Source: Kibdelosporangium sp. MJ126-NF4 (GTDB lineage: Bacteria; Actinomycetota; Actinomycetes; Mycobacteriales; Pseudonocardiaceae). From it: DNA of 64,000 nucleotides. A model generated the notes under the pieces. It was not told where the DNA came from. It saw nothing but the letters and a program-made list of their open reading frames with translations, and searched no databases. The first letter of the stretch is position 1. Each line of letters starts with the position of its first letter. Shown here in pieces: positions 42,115 to 51,270 of this stretch. Where the stretch lies: contig NZ_CDME01000007.1 of the NCBI RefSeq assembly GCF_000826545.1, positions 186,001 to 250,000 of the forward strand, in the 5' to 3' direction. A program made the translations under genes and the position numbers.

Positions 42115-44416
42115 CCGCGCCGAGTGGCAGGAACATCAGGACCGGGCCGGTGACCTCGTGTTCCGGGGTGAGCACGGTCCGCACTGGTGGCCTGACGAGA
42201 GGGTCGCGGAGCTGTCGCCGGAACGGCTCGGGTCCATGCTCATGCTGACTGTGCGGATGTTCGTCGGGACTACGGGGCTGTCCGGCTGGGCTCTGCGGGA
42301 GTCGGTGGCGGGGTTGCTGCGTCGGCCGTTGTCGGTGACCGACGACGACGCGTTGCTGGCGGCTCGTACCGCTGTGCGAGCTGTGCGGAACTGGCAGGCC
42401 GTTGTGCCGTTGCGGATCGCGGAAGTGATGCTGCGTCAACGGTTCGGGCCGGTGATCACGGACGAGGCGGCGAGCGACGCGGCCCGTGCGATGATCGACT
42501 TCATCGCCGGGGACCAGTCCCTCGCCTCCGAAGGCAGTTCGCTTCGGGCGCGGCTGCGCAAGATGCTGCCGGTCGAGGGGCTTGACCTGTCGGTGATCGC
42601 CCGGGGCGACGGCTGGGCGGAGGCTGTGCTGCCGCGTCTGACCGACGGGTCGCACGACACCGAGGCGGCGGCCATGGTGCTGAGCCAGCTGGCGAGTGCG
42701 ACCGGCAGCAAACCAACCAAGGGCTGGGCATCGGAGACCGCACGTCTGCTGGAGTCCGAGTCCGCCGTGGCGGTACTGCGACTGCTGGTCGAGCGGCTCG
42801 TCGACGCGCCACCGCTGGTCGTCAACGGCTACTACGACGTGGTGCTCAAGGACGGCAACGGCGACCTCGTCCGGGCCGCGCTGTGGGCGACCACCTCGCA
42901 GGCCGCGTCATGGGTGGTGCCTGCCTTGTCGGCGATCGCGACGCGTTCGGGGAACATTGAAAGCCAGAAGGTGCGGAACGCTGCGATCTACGCGCTCGGC
43001 AGGCTCGGCGCCGTCCGTGAACTGTCCGCTTTGGACGCGAAGACGCGGGACAACGGGGTCCGCAAAAGAATAGCGGCCGCGTTGACCGATGCCGGTGCGG
43101 CACAAGGACTCTCACCGAGTCAGGTGCTGGAGCGCATGGTCGACGACGGTGGCCTCGGCGAGGATGGCGCAGTCGAGTTCACGAGCGGCTCGGTCACGGC
43201 TCGCGCGACGCTCACCGCGGACCTGTCGGTCACCGTCGCCTGGCGCGGCCCCACGGACTGGGGGAAGAAGCCACCAGCGGAAGCCGAGACCACGGACGTC
43301 AACGCGATCAAGCGCCGGGTGACTGAGCTGCGCCGACTGGTGGCGCAGGAACGCCGCCGCGTGGAAGGCCTGTTCGCGGAGGACCGCGGCTGGGACATGG
43401 CCGACTGGCGCCGGTACTACCTCGACCACCCGATCACCGGCCGGATAGCGGCGCGCCTGCTGTGGCGTTTCGGCGACGTGACCAAGCTCGGCGCGGACGC
43501 CGACCTCCCGGCCGACGGTCCGGTTCGGCTGTGGCATCCAGCGCGCGCGAGCCTCGACGAGGTGACGGCCTGGCGGGACTGGCTGGTCGACCACGAGCTG
43601 CGGCAGCCCTTCAAACAGGCCTACCGCGAGGTCTACCTCCTCACCGACGCCGAGCGTGGGACCGGCACGTACTCCAACCGGTTCGCCGCGCACGTGCTGC
43701 ACTACAACCAGGCCTTCGCGTTGTTCAAGGAACGCGGCTGGGGCGCCAACTACCTCGGCCCGTACGACGGCGGCTACGAGGGCCACGCCCGGCGGGAGTT
43801 CCGCGACGCGGGCATCACCGCCGTGTTCACGCACTTCGCCGTGGACCAGGTCCAGGATGGGTCGCCGAACCTGTGCACCACCGACAGGGTGTGGTTCCAC
43901 CGCACCGCTGGCCGGGCGAAAACGCCGCTCCCGCTGGACGAGGTGCCGCCGTTGGTGTTCTGCGAGGCGATGCGGGACGTGGACCTGTTCGTCGGTGTCG
44001 CCTCGATCGCACTGGACCCGAACTGGGCCGATCGCGGCGACGACCCACATCTGGGCTACTGGCACCAGGTGTCCTTCGGCGAGCTCACCGCCCGCGCCCA
44101 GATCCGCCGCGAGGTGCTCGCCCGGATCCTGCCCAAGCTGAGCGTCGCGGGCCGGGTCGAGTTGGCCGACCGGCACGTGCTGGTACACGGCAGACTCGCC
44201 GACTACAAGATCCACCTCGGGTCGGCGAACATCCTCATCCAGCCCGGTGACCGCTACCTGTGCATCGTGCCGAGGAGCGGCATGGGCAAGAAGGTGATGC
44301 TGCCGTTCGACGGCGACGACGTGCTCAGCGTGATCCTGTCCAAGATCGCGCTGCTCGCCGCCGACCACAGGATCACGGACACGTCCATCCTGAACCAGAT
44401 AGGGTCGGCTGGGTGA
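42083..44416 (+). CDS. DUF4132 protein (MolR/YehI-like)
   Basis: 777 residues from TTG 42083, a start inside the preceding gene. The C-terminal third has the DUF4132 signature: RLWHPARASLDEVTAWRDWL, RQPFKQAYREVYLLTDAERG, TGTYSNRFAAHVLHYNQAFA and ARREFRDAGITAVFTHFAVD. The N-terminal two-thirds are helical, with HEAT-like units (AIYALGRLGAVRELSALDAK). In E. coli relatives a WGR domain is attached; none is seen here. The biochemical role of DUF4132 is not settled. Overlap with a ubiquitin-like gene before it and a nucleotidyltransferase gene after it (4 bp) suggests one functional unit. Confidence 0.78.
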   Translation: MSGWSSLSEDDRAEWQEHQDRAGDLVFRGEHGPHWWPDERVAELSPERLGSMLMLTVRMFVGTTGLSGWALRESVAGLLRRPLSVTDDDALLAARTAVRAVRNWQAVVPLRIAEVMLRQRFGPVITDEAASDAARAMIDFIAGDQSLASEGSSLRARLRKMLPVEGLDLSVIARGDGWAEAVLPRLTDGSHDTEAAAMVLSQLASATGSKPTKGWASETARLLESESAVAVLRLLVERLVDAPPLVVNGYYDVVLKDGNGDLVRAALWATTSQAASWVVPALSAIATRSGNIESQKVRNAAIYALGRLGAVRELSALDAKTRDNGVRKRIAAALTDAGAAQGLSPSQVLERMVDDGGLGEDGAVEFTSGSVTARATLTADLSVTVAWRGPTDWGKKPPAEAETTDVNAIKRRVTELRRLVAQERRRVEGLFAEDRGWDMADWRRYYLDHPITGRIAARLLWRFGDVTKLGADADLPADGPVRLWHPARASLDEVTAWRDWLVDHELRQPFKQAYREVYLLTDAERGTGTYSNRFAAHVLHYNQAFALFKERGWGANYLGPYDGGYEGHARREFRDAGITAVFTHFAVDQVQDGSPNLCTTDRVWFHRTAGRAKTPLPLDEVPPLVFCEAMRDVDLFVGVASIALDPNWADRGDDPHLGYWHQVSFGELTARAQIRREVLARILPKLSVAGRVELADRHVLVHGRLADYKIHLGSANILIQPGDRYLCIVPRSGMGKKVMLPFDGDDVLSVILSKIALLAADHRITDTSILNQIGSAG

Positions 44417-45171
44417 TCGACAAGATCGTCCACCGTTACCTCGCGGTCGCCGATCGGCTGCTGCCCGGCCGGATCAGCGGCTTCTACCTGGTCGGCTCGG
44501 CCGCGCTCGGCGCGTGGCACCCCGAGGTCAGCGACATCGACTTCGTCGCGATCGCGACGGCGGACCCAGCCCGGTTGCGTGCGCTGCACCTGCTCGGCAA
44601 CGCTGTGACGGCCGGGCGTGCGCTGGTGAAACGTCAGCCGCACATCCCGCACACCATGAACGGTGTCTTCGTCGCCCCGCAGGACATCACCAAGCCCGTC
44701 ACCGAGATCCGGCCGATCGCGTCGCACAGCGGCAGGAGGTTCACCGTCGGCCGCGGCTTCGACGTCAACCCGGTGATGTGGAAGTTGTTGCTGGACAAAG
44801 GAATAACCGTACGGGGGGCCGCGCCTGCCACGCTCGGGCTCGATCCGGAGCCGGACAGGCTGCGGCAGTGGAATCTCGACCAGCTCAACGGCTACTACCG
44901 CTCGTACGCCGAGCAGTGCCTGTCCACCACGCCGCCGTGCAAGCCGCTGCCGCCGGTGCACGCGGTGGACGCGCGTGTCACCAATCCGCCACGCCTGCAC
45001 TGCACCGCCGCGACCGGCGAGGTCATTTCCAAGGACGATGCCGTGCGCTACGCCCTGGACACGTTCGGTGTGCGTGTCCACGATCTGACAAGCCCCAGGC
45101 AGGTGGGTGAATTCATCCTTGAGGTGATTGACGACGCCAACCGGGAGTCTTTCGGCCGCCTCGGACGTTGA
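44413..45171 (+). CDS. Nucleotidyltransferase-domain protein (aminoglycoside adenylyltransferase-like)
   Basis: 252 residues from GTG 44413, overlapping the DUF4132 stop (GTGA). The Pol-beta-type motif FYLVGSAALGAWHPEVSDID at about residues 22-41 gives the GS loop and the metal-binding Asp pair (SDIDFVAI). The C-terminal helical part (YALDTFGVRVHDLTSPRQVG) fits the DUF4111 domain of aminoglycoside adenylyltransferases. It may modify a small molecule, or it may adenylylate a protein partner in the operon; the second idea is speculation based on the Gly-Gly protein two genes upstream. Confidence 0.75.
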   Translation: MIDKIVHRYLAVADRLLPGRISGFYLVGSAALGAWHPEVSDIDFVAIATADPARLRALHLLGNAVTAGRALVKRQPHIPHTMNGVFVAPQDITKPVTEIRPIASHSGRRFTVGRGFDVNPVMWKLLLDKGITVRGAAPATLGLDPEPDRLRQWNLDQLNGYYRSYAEQCLSTTPPCKPLPPVHAVDARVTNPPRLHCTAATGEVISKDDAVRYALDTFGVRVHDLTSPRQVGEFILEVIDDANRESFGRLGR

Positions 45172-45177
45172 ACGGGT

Positions 45178-45588
45178 ATGCCCGTTTTGATCCTGTTGTT
45201 GCTGGCCATGGCCGTCGAGATCACCGTACTGGTGCTGATCGGCTCGGCGATCGGTGTGCTGCCGACGATCCTGCTGGTCGTCGTGGCCACGGTGCTGGGT
45301 GTCGTGCTGCTGCGCCGCGAGGGGATGCGGGCGCTGACGGCGTTCCAGTCCAAGGTCCGGTCCGGGCAGCCGCCGCAGGGCGAGATGCTCGACGGCGTGC
45401 TGATCGCCGTCGCCGGGATCCTGGTCGTGCTGCCCGGGTTCGTCAGCGACGTACTGGCGATCGCCCTTTTGTTCCCGCCGACACGGGCGTTGGTCCGCAA
45501 ACGCGTGCTAAAACGGGCTGAGGCGCGTGCGCGTCGCTACCGCGAGGACGGTCCCAACCAGGTCTTCATCATCGACGCGCAGCAGTGA
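45178..45588 (+). CDS. fxsA: FxsA-family membrane protein
   Basis: 136 residues from ATG 45178. Helices at about 4-24 (LILLLLAMAVEITVLVLIGS), 26-46 (LPTILLVVVATVLGVVLLRR) and 78-102 (LIAVAGILVVLPGFVSDVLA) and the conserved ALTAFQSKVRSGQPPQGEML and GFVSDVLAIALLFPPTR are those of FxsA, named for suppression of F exclusion of phage T7 in E. coli. The role in actinobacteria is unknown. It follows the nucleotidyltransferase by 6 bp and may share its transcript. Confidence 0.85.
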   Translation: MPVLILLLLAMAVEITVLVLIGSAIGVLPTILLVVVATVLGVVLLRREGMRALTAFQSKVRSGQPPQGEMLDGVLIAVAGILVVLPGFVSDVLAIALLFPPTRALVRKRVLKRAEARARRYREDGPNQVFIIDAQQ

Positions 45589-45622
45589 GCGCTCCAGCGA
45601 CAAGCAGTGACAAGAGGGGCAT

Positions 45623-46660
45623 ATGACCGTCAATCGCCAGGTCCGGCTGCGGTTCGAATCCGGCGCTGTCGAGGCGCAGACGCACGTCAACCTGTCCGCG
45701 GTCCGCAGTGACGGCCGGTATCTGTGGATCGCGGGTGACGAGACCGCGACCGTCGAGCGGCTGACCGCGGACGAGATCGGCCGTCCCACGGAGTACGCCG
45801 AACACGTGACGTTCCCGCTACCGGACGTGATCAAGCTGCCCGGACAGGCAGACGAAGAGGTCGATGTCGAGGGCCTCACCCGCGTCGGCCCCTACCTCTG
45901 GGCGGTCGGGTCGCACAGCGCGAAGCGCAAGAAGCTCAAGCGTGAACACTCGGACGCCAAGTCGGCCAAGCGGCTGGCGAGTGTCAGCTCCGAGCCGTCG
46001 CGCCGGGTGCTCGCCCGGCTGGCGATCGAGGACGACGAGCCGGTGGCGCGCACCAGCGAGGGCCACACCAGCGCCGCGCTGGGCAGCCCCGGCCTGATCG
46101 ACCTGCTCGAAGACGACGACCACCTAGCGCCGTTCCTCGCCATTCCGGGCAAGGACAACGGGTTGGACATCGAGGGCATCGCGGCCGCCGGTGAACCGGG
46201 GCAGGAGCGGGTCTTCCTGGGCCTGCGCGGCCCGGTGCTGCGCGGCTGGGCGGTGATCCTGCAGCTGGCGCCGAGGGCCGACGGCAACGAACTGGAGCTG
46301 GAGAAGCTCGACGGCGACCGGTACGTCAAACACTTCCTCGACGTCGACGGTCTGGGCGTGCGGGACCTGTGTGTGCACGGCGACGACCTGCTGATTCTCG
46401 CCGGACCGTCGATGGACCTGGACGGGCCGGTGCGGATCTACCGCTGGCGTGACGCCGCCGACCTCAGGACCGCGGACGTCGTGCACCGTGACGAGTTGGA
46501 GCTCGTGCTGGACCTGCCGTACGGCGAAGGCGACGACCACGCGGAGGGAATCGCGCTGCTGCCGGACAACGAACTGCTCGTGGTCTACGACAGCCCGTCG
46601 CGGGCGCGGCTCACCGAACCCGGTGTCGTGCTGGCGGACGTGGTAAGCCTTCCCGTGTGA
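45623..46660 (+). CDS. DUF3616 protein (predicted beta-propeller)
   Basis: 345 residues from ATG 45623 with GAGGGG upstream. NLSAVRSDGRYLWIAGDETA, DVEGLTRVGPYLWAVGSHSA, DIEGIAAAGEPGQERVFLGL and HAEGIALLPDNELLVVYDSP are repeated blade-like units, as expected of DUF3616 proteins, which resemble calcium-dependent esterase-like propellers. Several are acidic and Asp-rich. The catalytic function is unknown. The stop overlaps the next gene's GTG. Confidence 0.75.
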   Translation: MTVNRQVRLRFESGAVEAQTHVNLSAVRSDGRYLWIAGDETATVERLTADEIGRPTEYAEHVTFPLPDVIKLPGQADEEVDVEGLTRVGPYLWAVGSHSAKRKKLKREHSDAKSAKRLASVSSEPSRRVLARLAIEDDEPVARTSEGHTSAALGSPGLIDLLEDDDHLAPFLAIPGKDNGLDIEGIAAAGEPGQERVFLGLRGPVLRGWAVILQLAPRADGNELELEKLDGDRYVKHFLDVDGLGVRDLCVHGDDLLILAGPSMDLDGPVRIYRWRDAADLRTADVVHRDELELVLDLPYGEGDDHAEGIALLPDNELLVVYDSPSRARLTEPGVVLADVVSLPV

Positions 46661-47169
46661 AGGTCCCCGACCGGGTGCGCTGGGCCGTGGAGGTCGTCGA
46701 TCCCGGCCCGGCCGAACACATCATGGAGATCGGCTGCGGTCCCGGTGTGGCCGCGGCCCTGGTCTGCGAGCGGCTGGCCACGGGGCGGCTGCTGGCAGTC
46801 GACCGGTCACCGGTCGCGGCCAGGCGCACGGCCGAGCGCAACGCGTCGCATGTGGACGCCGGACGGCTCGCGGTGCGGCAGTGCGCACTCGGCGACCTCG
46901 ACGTGCCGGACAGCAGTTTCGACAAGGCCTTCTGCGTCAACGTCAACGTGTTCTGGGTCGCCACCGACCCGGCGAGTGAACTGGCCGTGCTGCGCAACGC
47001 GTTGCGGCCAGGCGGGATTCTGCACATCCTCTACGGCGACGGCCCGACCGGTGTCGACCGTGTCACGCCGGTGATCGTGCAAGTACTGCGGGCCAACGGG
47101 TTCACCGATGTCGATGTCCTCGCGGGCGAGGGGATCGGGGTGACCGGCCGCTCACCAGACCGGCCGTAG
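46657..47169 (+). CDS. Class I SAM-dependent methyltransferase
   Basis: 170 residues from GTG 46657. Motif I is HIMEIGCGPGVAAALVCERL, the acidic residue after strand 2 is in LLAVDRSPVAARR, and motif IV-like FDKAFCVNVNVFW and LRPGGILHILYGDG follow. The size is near the minimal Rossmann methyltransferase core. The substrate cannot be told. It converges with the MarR gene and overlaps it by 18 bp. Confidence 0.8.
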   Translation: MKVPDRVRWAVEVVDPGPAEHIMEIGCGPGVAAALVCERLATGRLLAVDRSPVAARRTAERNASHVDAGRLAVRQCALGDLDVPDSSFDKAFCVNVNVFWVATDPASELAVLRNALRPGGILHILYGDGPTGVDRVTPVIVQVLRANGFTDVDVLAGEGIGVTGRSPDRP

Positions 47170-47613
47170 CGCGGGCAGCTCCGGGCCGGACATGGTCCGG
47201 ATCAGCTTGGTCAGCTCGCCGCGCAGTCCGGTGAAGTTGACCTGCCCGGCCAGTTCCGCCTCCAGCCCGTGCAGGATCCGCCCGGCCACGGTCAGGTGCC
47301 GTGTCGCCTTGTCGGTCAGCACGATCAGCTTGCGCCTGCCGCCGTCCGGGTGCGGTCTGCGCGTGAGGTACTCCTTCTCCTCCAGTTCGTCGACGATCTG
47401 GCCCGCCGCCTGCTTGGTCACACCCAGCCGGTCGGCCAGTTCGGTCCCGGTCATGCCGGACTTGCGCAGCGCCTGGAACACAGCGCCGTGGATCGGCCTG
47501 AGATCCTGGTATCCCGCGGCCCGCAGCCGCGCGACGAACTCCCGCAGAACGAGCTGGAAGCCCATGCCGAGCAGAAACGTGAGCTCGGTCCGGGCCAGTG
47601 GGTCCTCGGTCAC
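47152..47613 (-). CDS. MarR-family transcriptional regulator
   Basis: 153 residues from GTG 47613. The winged helix is clear: GMTGTELADRLGVTKQAAGQ, IVDELEEKEYLTRRPHPDGG, RRKLIVLTDKATRHL. The long palindrome at 47638-47675 between this gene and the cupin gene is almost certainly its operator, so it represses itself and the cupin. The ligand is unknown. Confidence 0.85.
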   Translation of the reverse strand: MTEDPLARTELTFLLGMGFQLVLREFVARLRAAGYQDLRPIHGAVFQALRKSGMTGTELADRLGVTKQAAGQIVDELEEKEYLTRRPHPDGGRRKLIVLTDKATRHLTVAGRILHGLEAELAGQVNFTGLRGELTKLIRTMSGPELPALRPVW

Positions 47614-47637
47614 GCCGCCTATCTTGACACACGTGAG

Positions 47638-47675
47638 TCAGGTAGCTTTACTCAATAGTGAGTAAAGCTACCTGA
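47638..47675. promoter_or_regulatory. MarR operator, long perfect palindrome
   Basis: Seventeen-base perfect arms (TCAGGTAGCTTTACTCA and its complement) around a 4-base centre ATAG. It is 24 bp before the MarR start and 25 bp before the cupin start, covering both promoters. Confidence 0.8.
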
Positions 47676-47700
47676 CAAGCTCGTCGAGGGGGAGAAACCG

Positions 47701-48069
47701 ATGATCGTTGTGGGGTCCGCGCGGACGACCCAGACGCCGAACGCCACGATGGCCAGCCTGGCCACGCCCGGACTGGGCAGCAGGGAACTCAGCGTGTGGA
47801 AAGTGAGCATGCAGGCGGGTACCCAGGGACCGGTGCACGCCATCGACCGCGAGCAGGTCTGGGTGACGCTCAGCGGCTCGATCGAGTTCGTTGTGGATGG
47901 TGGCGCGAAAATTGTCCGCACCGGACAAGCCGCCATTGTCCCGGCGGGCGAGATGCGCCAAGTGCGCGTCGTCGACGGCCCGGCCGAGGCGCTGGTCAGC
48001 ATGTCGGCAGGGGGATTCGCCACCGTGCCCGGCTCGGACGAGCGGCATCCGCTGCCGTGGGCGGAGTGA
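47701..48069 (+). CDS. Cupin-domain protein
   Basis: 122 residues from ATG 47701. A single cupin barrel: ELSVWKVSMQAGTQGPVHAI gives the first motif (His in PVHAIDREQ, with the usual second His missing), and GQAAIVPAGEMRQVRVVDG the second. It may bind a metal or a small ligand. It is controlled by the divergent MarR gene and could be an effector of the stress this regulator senses. Confidence 0.75.
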   Translation: MIVVGSARTTQTPNATMASLATPGLGSRELSVWKVSMQAGTQGPVHAIDREQVWVTLSGSIEFVVDGGAKIVRTGQAAIVPAGEMRQVRVVDGPAEALVSMSAGGFATVPGSDERHPLPWAE

Positions 48070-48161
48070 CGGCCACTCGTCAGAAGTACACAACATCGGC
48101 TGACTTTCGGTGAAACCTCGGTATACGGTCGATCTCGAAGCCGGATACCGGGAGGTCACCT

Positions 48162-51155
48162 GTGCACGATGATCGGCGGCTGGTCGAGGAGCGGCTGGCT
48201 CGGATGCTCACCACGCGCATCGAACCAGCCAAGTACGCCGGGTCTGTTCCGCTGGAGATCGAGGTCTGGCACGTGCCGGACGAGCCGGTGCCGGTGGCCG
48301 AGGCACTCGCCGCGGACTACGAGCCGTTCGAGGTGGGGCAGCGATGGGGCGCGCCCTGGTCGACCAGTTGGTTCCGCGTGCGCGGCACGGTTCCCGACGA
48401 GTGGCGTGGCCAGCGTGCCGAAGCCGTCATCGACCTCGGCTTCACCAGGGCCCAGGCCGGGTTCCAGGCCGAGGCGCTCGCGCACGACCTGAACGGCCGT
48501 CCGATCAAGGGCATCGCCCCGCGCAACGACCACGTTGCGCTGACCGGTGCGGACGTCGGCCTGCTCATCGAGGCGGCGGCCAACCCGGACGTGCTGGCCG
48601 GGGGCATGCAGCCGACGCCGATGGGGGACAAGGAAACAGCGGGCAAGGACCCGCTCTACACCTTCGTGGCGGCCGACGTACGGCTGCTCGACGAGGACGT
48701 CTGGCACCTGCAGCTCGACATCGAGGTGCTCAGCCAGCTGATGGCCGAGCTGTCCACTTCGGACCCCCGGCGGCACGAGATCCTGCGCGCGCTGGAGCGT
48801 GCGCTGGACGCGATCGACGTCGCGGATGTTTCGGGCACGGCGGCGGCCGCGCGGGCCGAGCTCGTCGAGGTGCTCTCCCGCCCGGCGCACGCCAGCGCGC
48901 ACACGCTGTCCGCGGTGGGCCACGCGCACATCGACAGCGCGTGGTTGTGGCCGCAGCGCGAGACGATCCGCAAGACCGCGCGCACGTTTGCGACTGTCAC
49001 CGCGTTGGCGCAGGAATACCCGGAGTTCATCTTCGCGTGTTCGCAGGCGCAGCAGTACGCGTGGGTCAAGGAGCACCAGCCGGTCGTCTTCGAACGGATC
49101 GCCGCGGCCGTGAAGTCCGGCCAGTGGGCGCCGGTCGGCGGGATGTGGGTCGAGTCCGACGCGAACCTGCCCGGCGGCGAGGCATTGGCCCGGCAACTGG
49201 TGCACGGCAAGCGGTTCTTCCTCGACGAGTTCGGCCACGAGTGCGAAGAGGTGTGGCTGCCCGACTCGTTCGGCTACACCGCCGCGTTCCCGCAACTGGC
49301 CCGGCTGGCCGGAGCCCGCTGGTTCCTGACCCAGAAGATGTCGTGGAACCAGACCAACAAGATGCCCCACCACACCTTCTGGTGGGAAGGCATCGACGGG
49401 ACACGCGTGTTCACGCACCTGCCGCCGGTGGACACGTACAACTCCGAGTTCTCCGGCAGGGAGATGGCCTACGCCGTCGCCAACTACCAGGAGAAGGGGC
49501 GCGGCACGACCTCGCTCGTGCCGTTCGGGTACGGCGACGGCGGCGGCGGACCGACCCGCGAGATGCTCGAACGCGCCCGCCGCCTGAAGGACCTCGAAGG
49601 CACGGCCAAGGTCGTGATCGAGAAGCCACACGAGTTCTTCGCCAAGGCACACGCGGAATACCCGGACGCGCCGGTCTGGTCCGGCGAGATGTACCTGGAG
49701 CTGCACCGGGCCACGTACACCTCGCAGGCCCGCACGAAGGCGGGCAACCGCCGCAGCGAGCACCTGTTGCGCGAAGCCGAGCTGTGGGCAACGGCCGCCG
49801 CGGTCGCCGGTGACTTCGACTACCCCTACGTTGCCTTTGACCGGCTGTGGAAAGTCGTTCTGCTGCACCAGTTCCACGACATCCTGCCGGGCAGCTCGAT
49901 CGCGTGGGTGCACAAGGAAGCCGAGGCCAAGTACGCCGCCGTCGCCGCTGAGCTCAACGCGATCACCGACGCCGCCCTCTCCTCCCTGGCGGGCGAGGGG
50001 CGGAACGTGCTGGTCTTCAACACCAGCCCGCGGGCCCGTACCGAGGTCGTCAACGGCGTGGTCACGTCCGTACCCGCCTCTGGTGGCGCGGTCGTGGCCG
50101 ACGTGGGTGCGGCACCGGTTGCCGTCACGGAACGCTCGCTGGACAACGGCGTGGTCAGGGTCGAGCTCGACGACAACGGCCTGCTCACCTCGGTCGTGAC
50201 GTTCGGTCGTGAGGTGCTCGCCGGGCCGGGCAACCTGCTGCAGCTGCACCCGGACCTGCCGAACTTCTGGGACGCGTGGGACATCGACGCGCACTACCGG
50301 CGCAGGCACACCGACCTGACCGGCGTGGACTCGATCACCGTGCTCGACTCCGGCGCACAGGGCGCGATCGAGATCGTGCGGTCGTTCGGGTCCTCGCGGA
50401 TCATTCAGGTGATCAGCGTCCGGGCGGGCAGCCGCCGGGTGGACATCCGAACCGAGATCGACTGGCACGAGTCGGAGAAGATCCTCAAGGCGGCGTTCCC
50501 GATCGACGTGCACGCCGACCGGTCGGCGGCGGAGATCCAGTTCGGCCACGTCCACCGGCCGACGCACACGAACACCAGCTGGGACGCGGCCCGCTTCGAG
50601 ATCTACGCCCACCGCTGGGTGCACGTGGCCGAACCCGGCTACGGCGTCGCGGTACTGAACGACTCGACCTACGGCCACGACATCAGCCGAGCCTCGAACG
50701 ACGACGGCACAACCACAACCACCGTCCGCCTGAGCCTGGTCCGCGCGCCCCGCTGCCCAGATCCCCACGCAGACCAGGGAAAGCACGTGCTGACGTACGC
50801 GCTGCTGCCGGACGCGTCCATCTCGGACGCCGTCGGCGAGGGCTACGCCCTGAACCTGCCCGTCCGGCACGTCCAGGGCGGCGCGGCCCCGGAACCACTG
50901 ATCACAGTGGACAGTGACGCTGTCACCGTCGAGGCCGTGAAGCTCGCCGACGACCAGTCCGGTGACGTGGTCGTCCGCCTCTACGAGGCTCTCGGCGGCC
51001 GGGCCTCCGCTGTGCTGAGGACCAGTTTCCCCGTGTCCTCGGCCAAGGTCACCGACCTGTTGGAGCGGCCGCTCGCAGATGCCGAGACGACCGCGGCAGG
51101 CATTCCGGTGTCGCTGCGGCCGTTCCAGATCCTGACGCTGCGACTGAGCCGGTGA
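48162..51155 (+). CDS. Alpha-mannosidase, glycoside hydrolase family 38
   Basis: 997 residues from GTG 48162 (GGGAGG upstream). The N-terminal beta-domain (PWSTSWFRVRGTVPDEWRGQ) is followed by the catalytic barrel: zinc ligands in VGHAHIDSAWLWPQRETIRK (HxD), the likely nucleophile Asp in EVWLPDSFGYTA, then WWEGIDGTRVFTHLPPVDTY and HQFHDILPGSSI with another zinc-binding His. The C-terminal beta-domains run to the end. No signal peptide, so it acts in the cytoplasm, probably trimming alpha-mannosides taken up from outside. It is a single gene. Confidence 0.92.
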   Translation: MHDDRRLVEERLARMLTTRIEPAKYAGSVPLEIEVWHVPDEPVPVAEALAADYEPFEVGQRWGAPWSTSWFRVRGTVPDEWRGQRAEAVIDLGFTRAQAGFQAEALAHDLNGRPIKGIAPRNDHVALTGADVGLLIEAAANPDVLAGGMQPTPMGDKETAGKDPLYTFVAADVRLLDEDVWHLQLDIEVLSQLMAELSTSDPRRHEILRALERALDAIDVADVSGTAAAARAELVEVLSRPAHASAHTLSAVGHAHIDSAWLWPQRETIRKTARTFATVTALAQEYPEFIFACSQAQQYAWVKEHQPVVFERIAAAVKSGQWAPVGGMWVESDANLPGGEALARQLVHGKRFFLDEFGHECEEVWLPDSFGYTAAFPQLARLAGARWFLTQKMSWNQTNKMPHHTFWWEGIDGTRVFTHLPPVDTYNSEFSGREMAYAVANYQEKGRGTTSLVPFGYGDGGGGPTREMLERARRLKDLEGTAKVVIEKPHEFFAKAHAEYPDAPVWSGEMYLELHRATYTSQARTKAGNRRSEHLLREAELWATAAAVAGDFDYPYVAFDRLWKVVLLHQFHDILPGSSIAWVHKEAEAKYAAVAAELNAITDAALSSLAGEGRNVLVFNTSPRARTEVVNGVVTSVPASGGAVVADVGAAPVAVTERSLDNGVVRVELDDNGLLTSVVTFGREVLAGPGNLLQLHPDLPNFWDAWDIDAHYRRRHTDLTGVDSITVLDSGAQGAIEIVRSFGSSRIIQVISVRAGSRRVDIRTEIDWHESEKILKAAFPIDVHADRSAAEIQFGHVHRPTHTNTSWDAARFEIYAHRWVHVAEPGYGVAVLNDSTYGHDISRASNDDGTTTTTVRLSLVRAPRCPDPHADQGKHVLTYALLPDASISDAVGEGYALNLPVRHVQGGAAPEPLITVDSDAVTVEAVKLADDQSGDVVVRLYEALGGRASAVLRTSFPVSSAKVTDLLERPLADAETTAAGIPVSLRPFQILTLRLSR

Positions 51156-51270
51156 TGCGGGAGATTCACACATCGCTACGCCACTATGTCTCACTCAGTC
51201 GGCGGTACGACGGCTGGGCGGGCTGGTGGCACCGTCGAACGGACGGGCAGAGGCGAGCAAAGGAGTAGGC

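Noticed and set aside
48156..51194. Open frame of over 1000 codons opposite the alpha-mannosidase
   Set aside because: Antisense shadow in GC-rich DNA; no domain, and the mannosidase motifs are certain.
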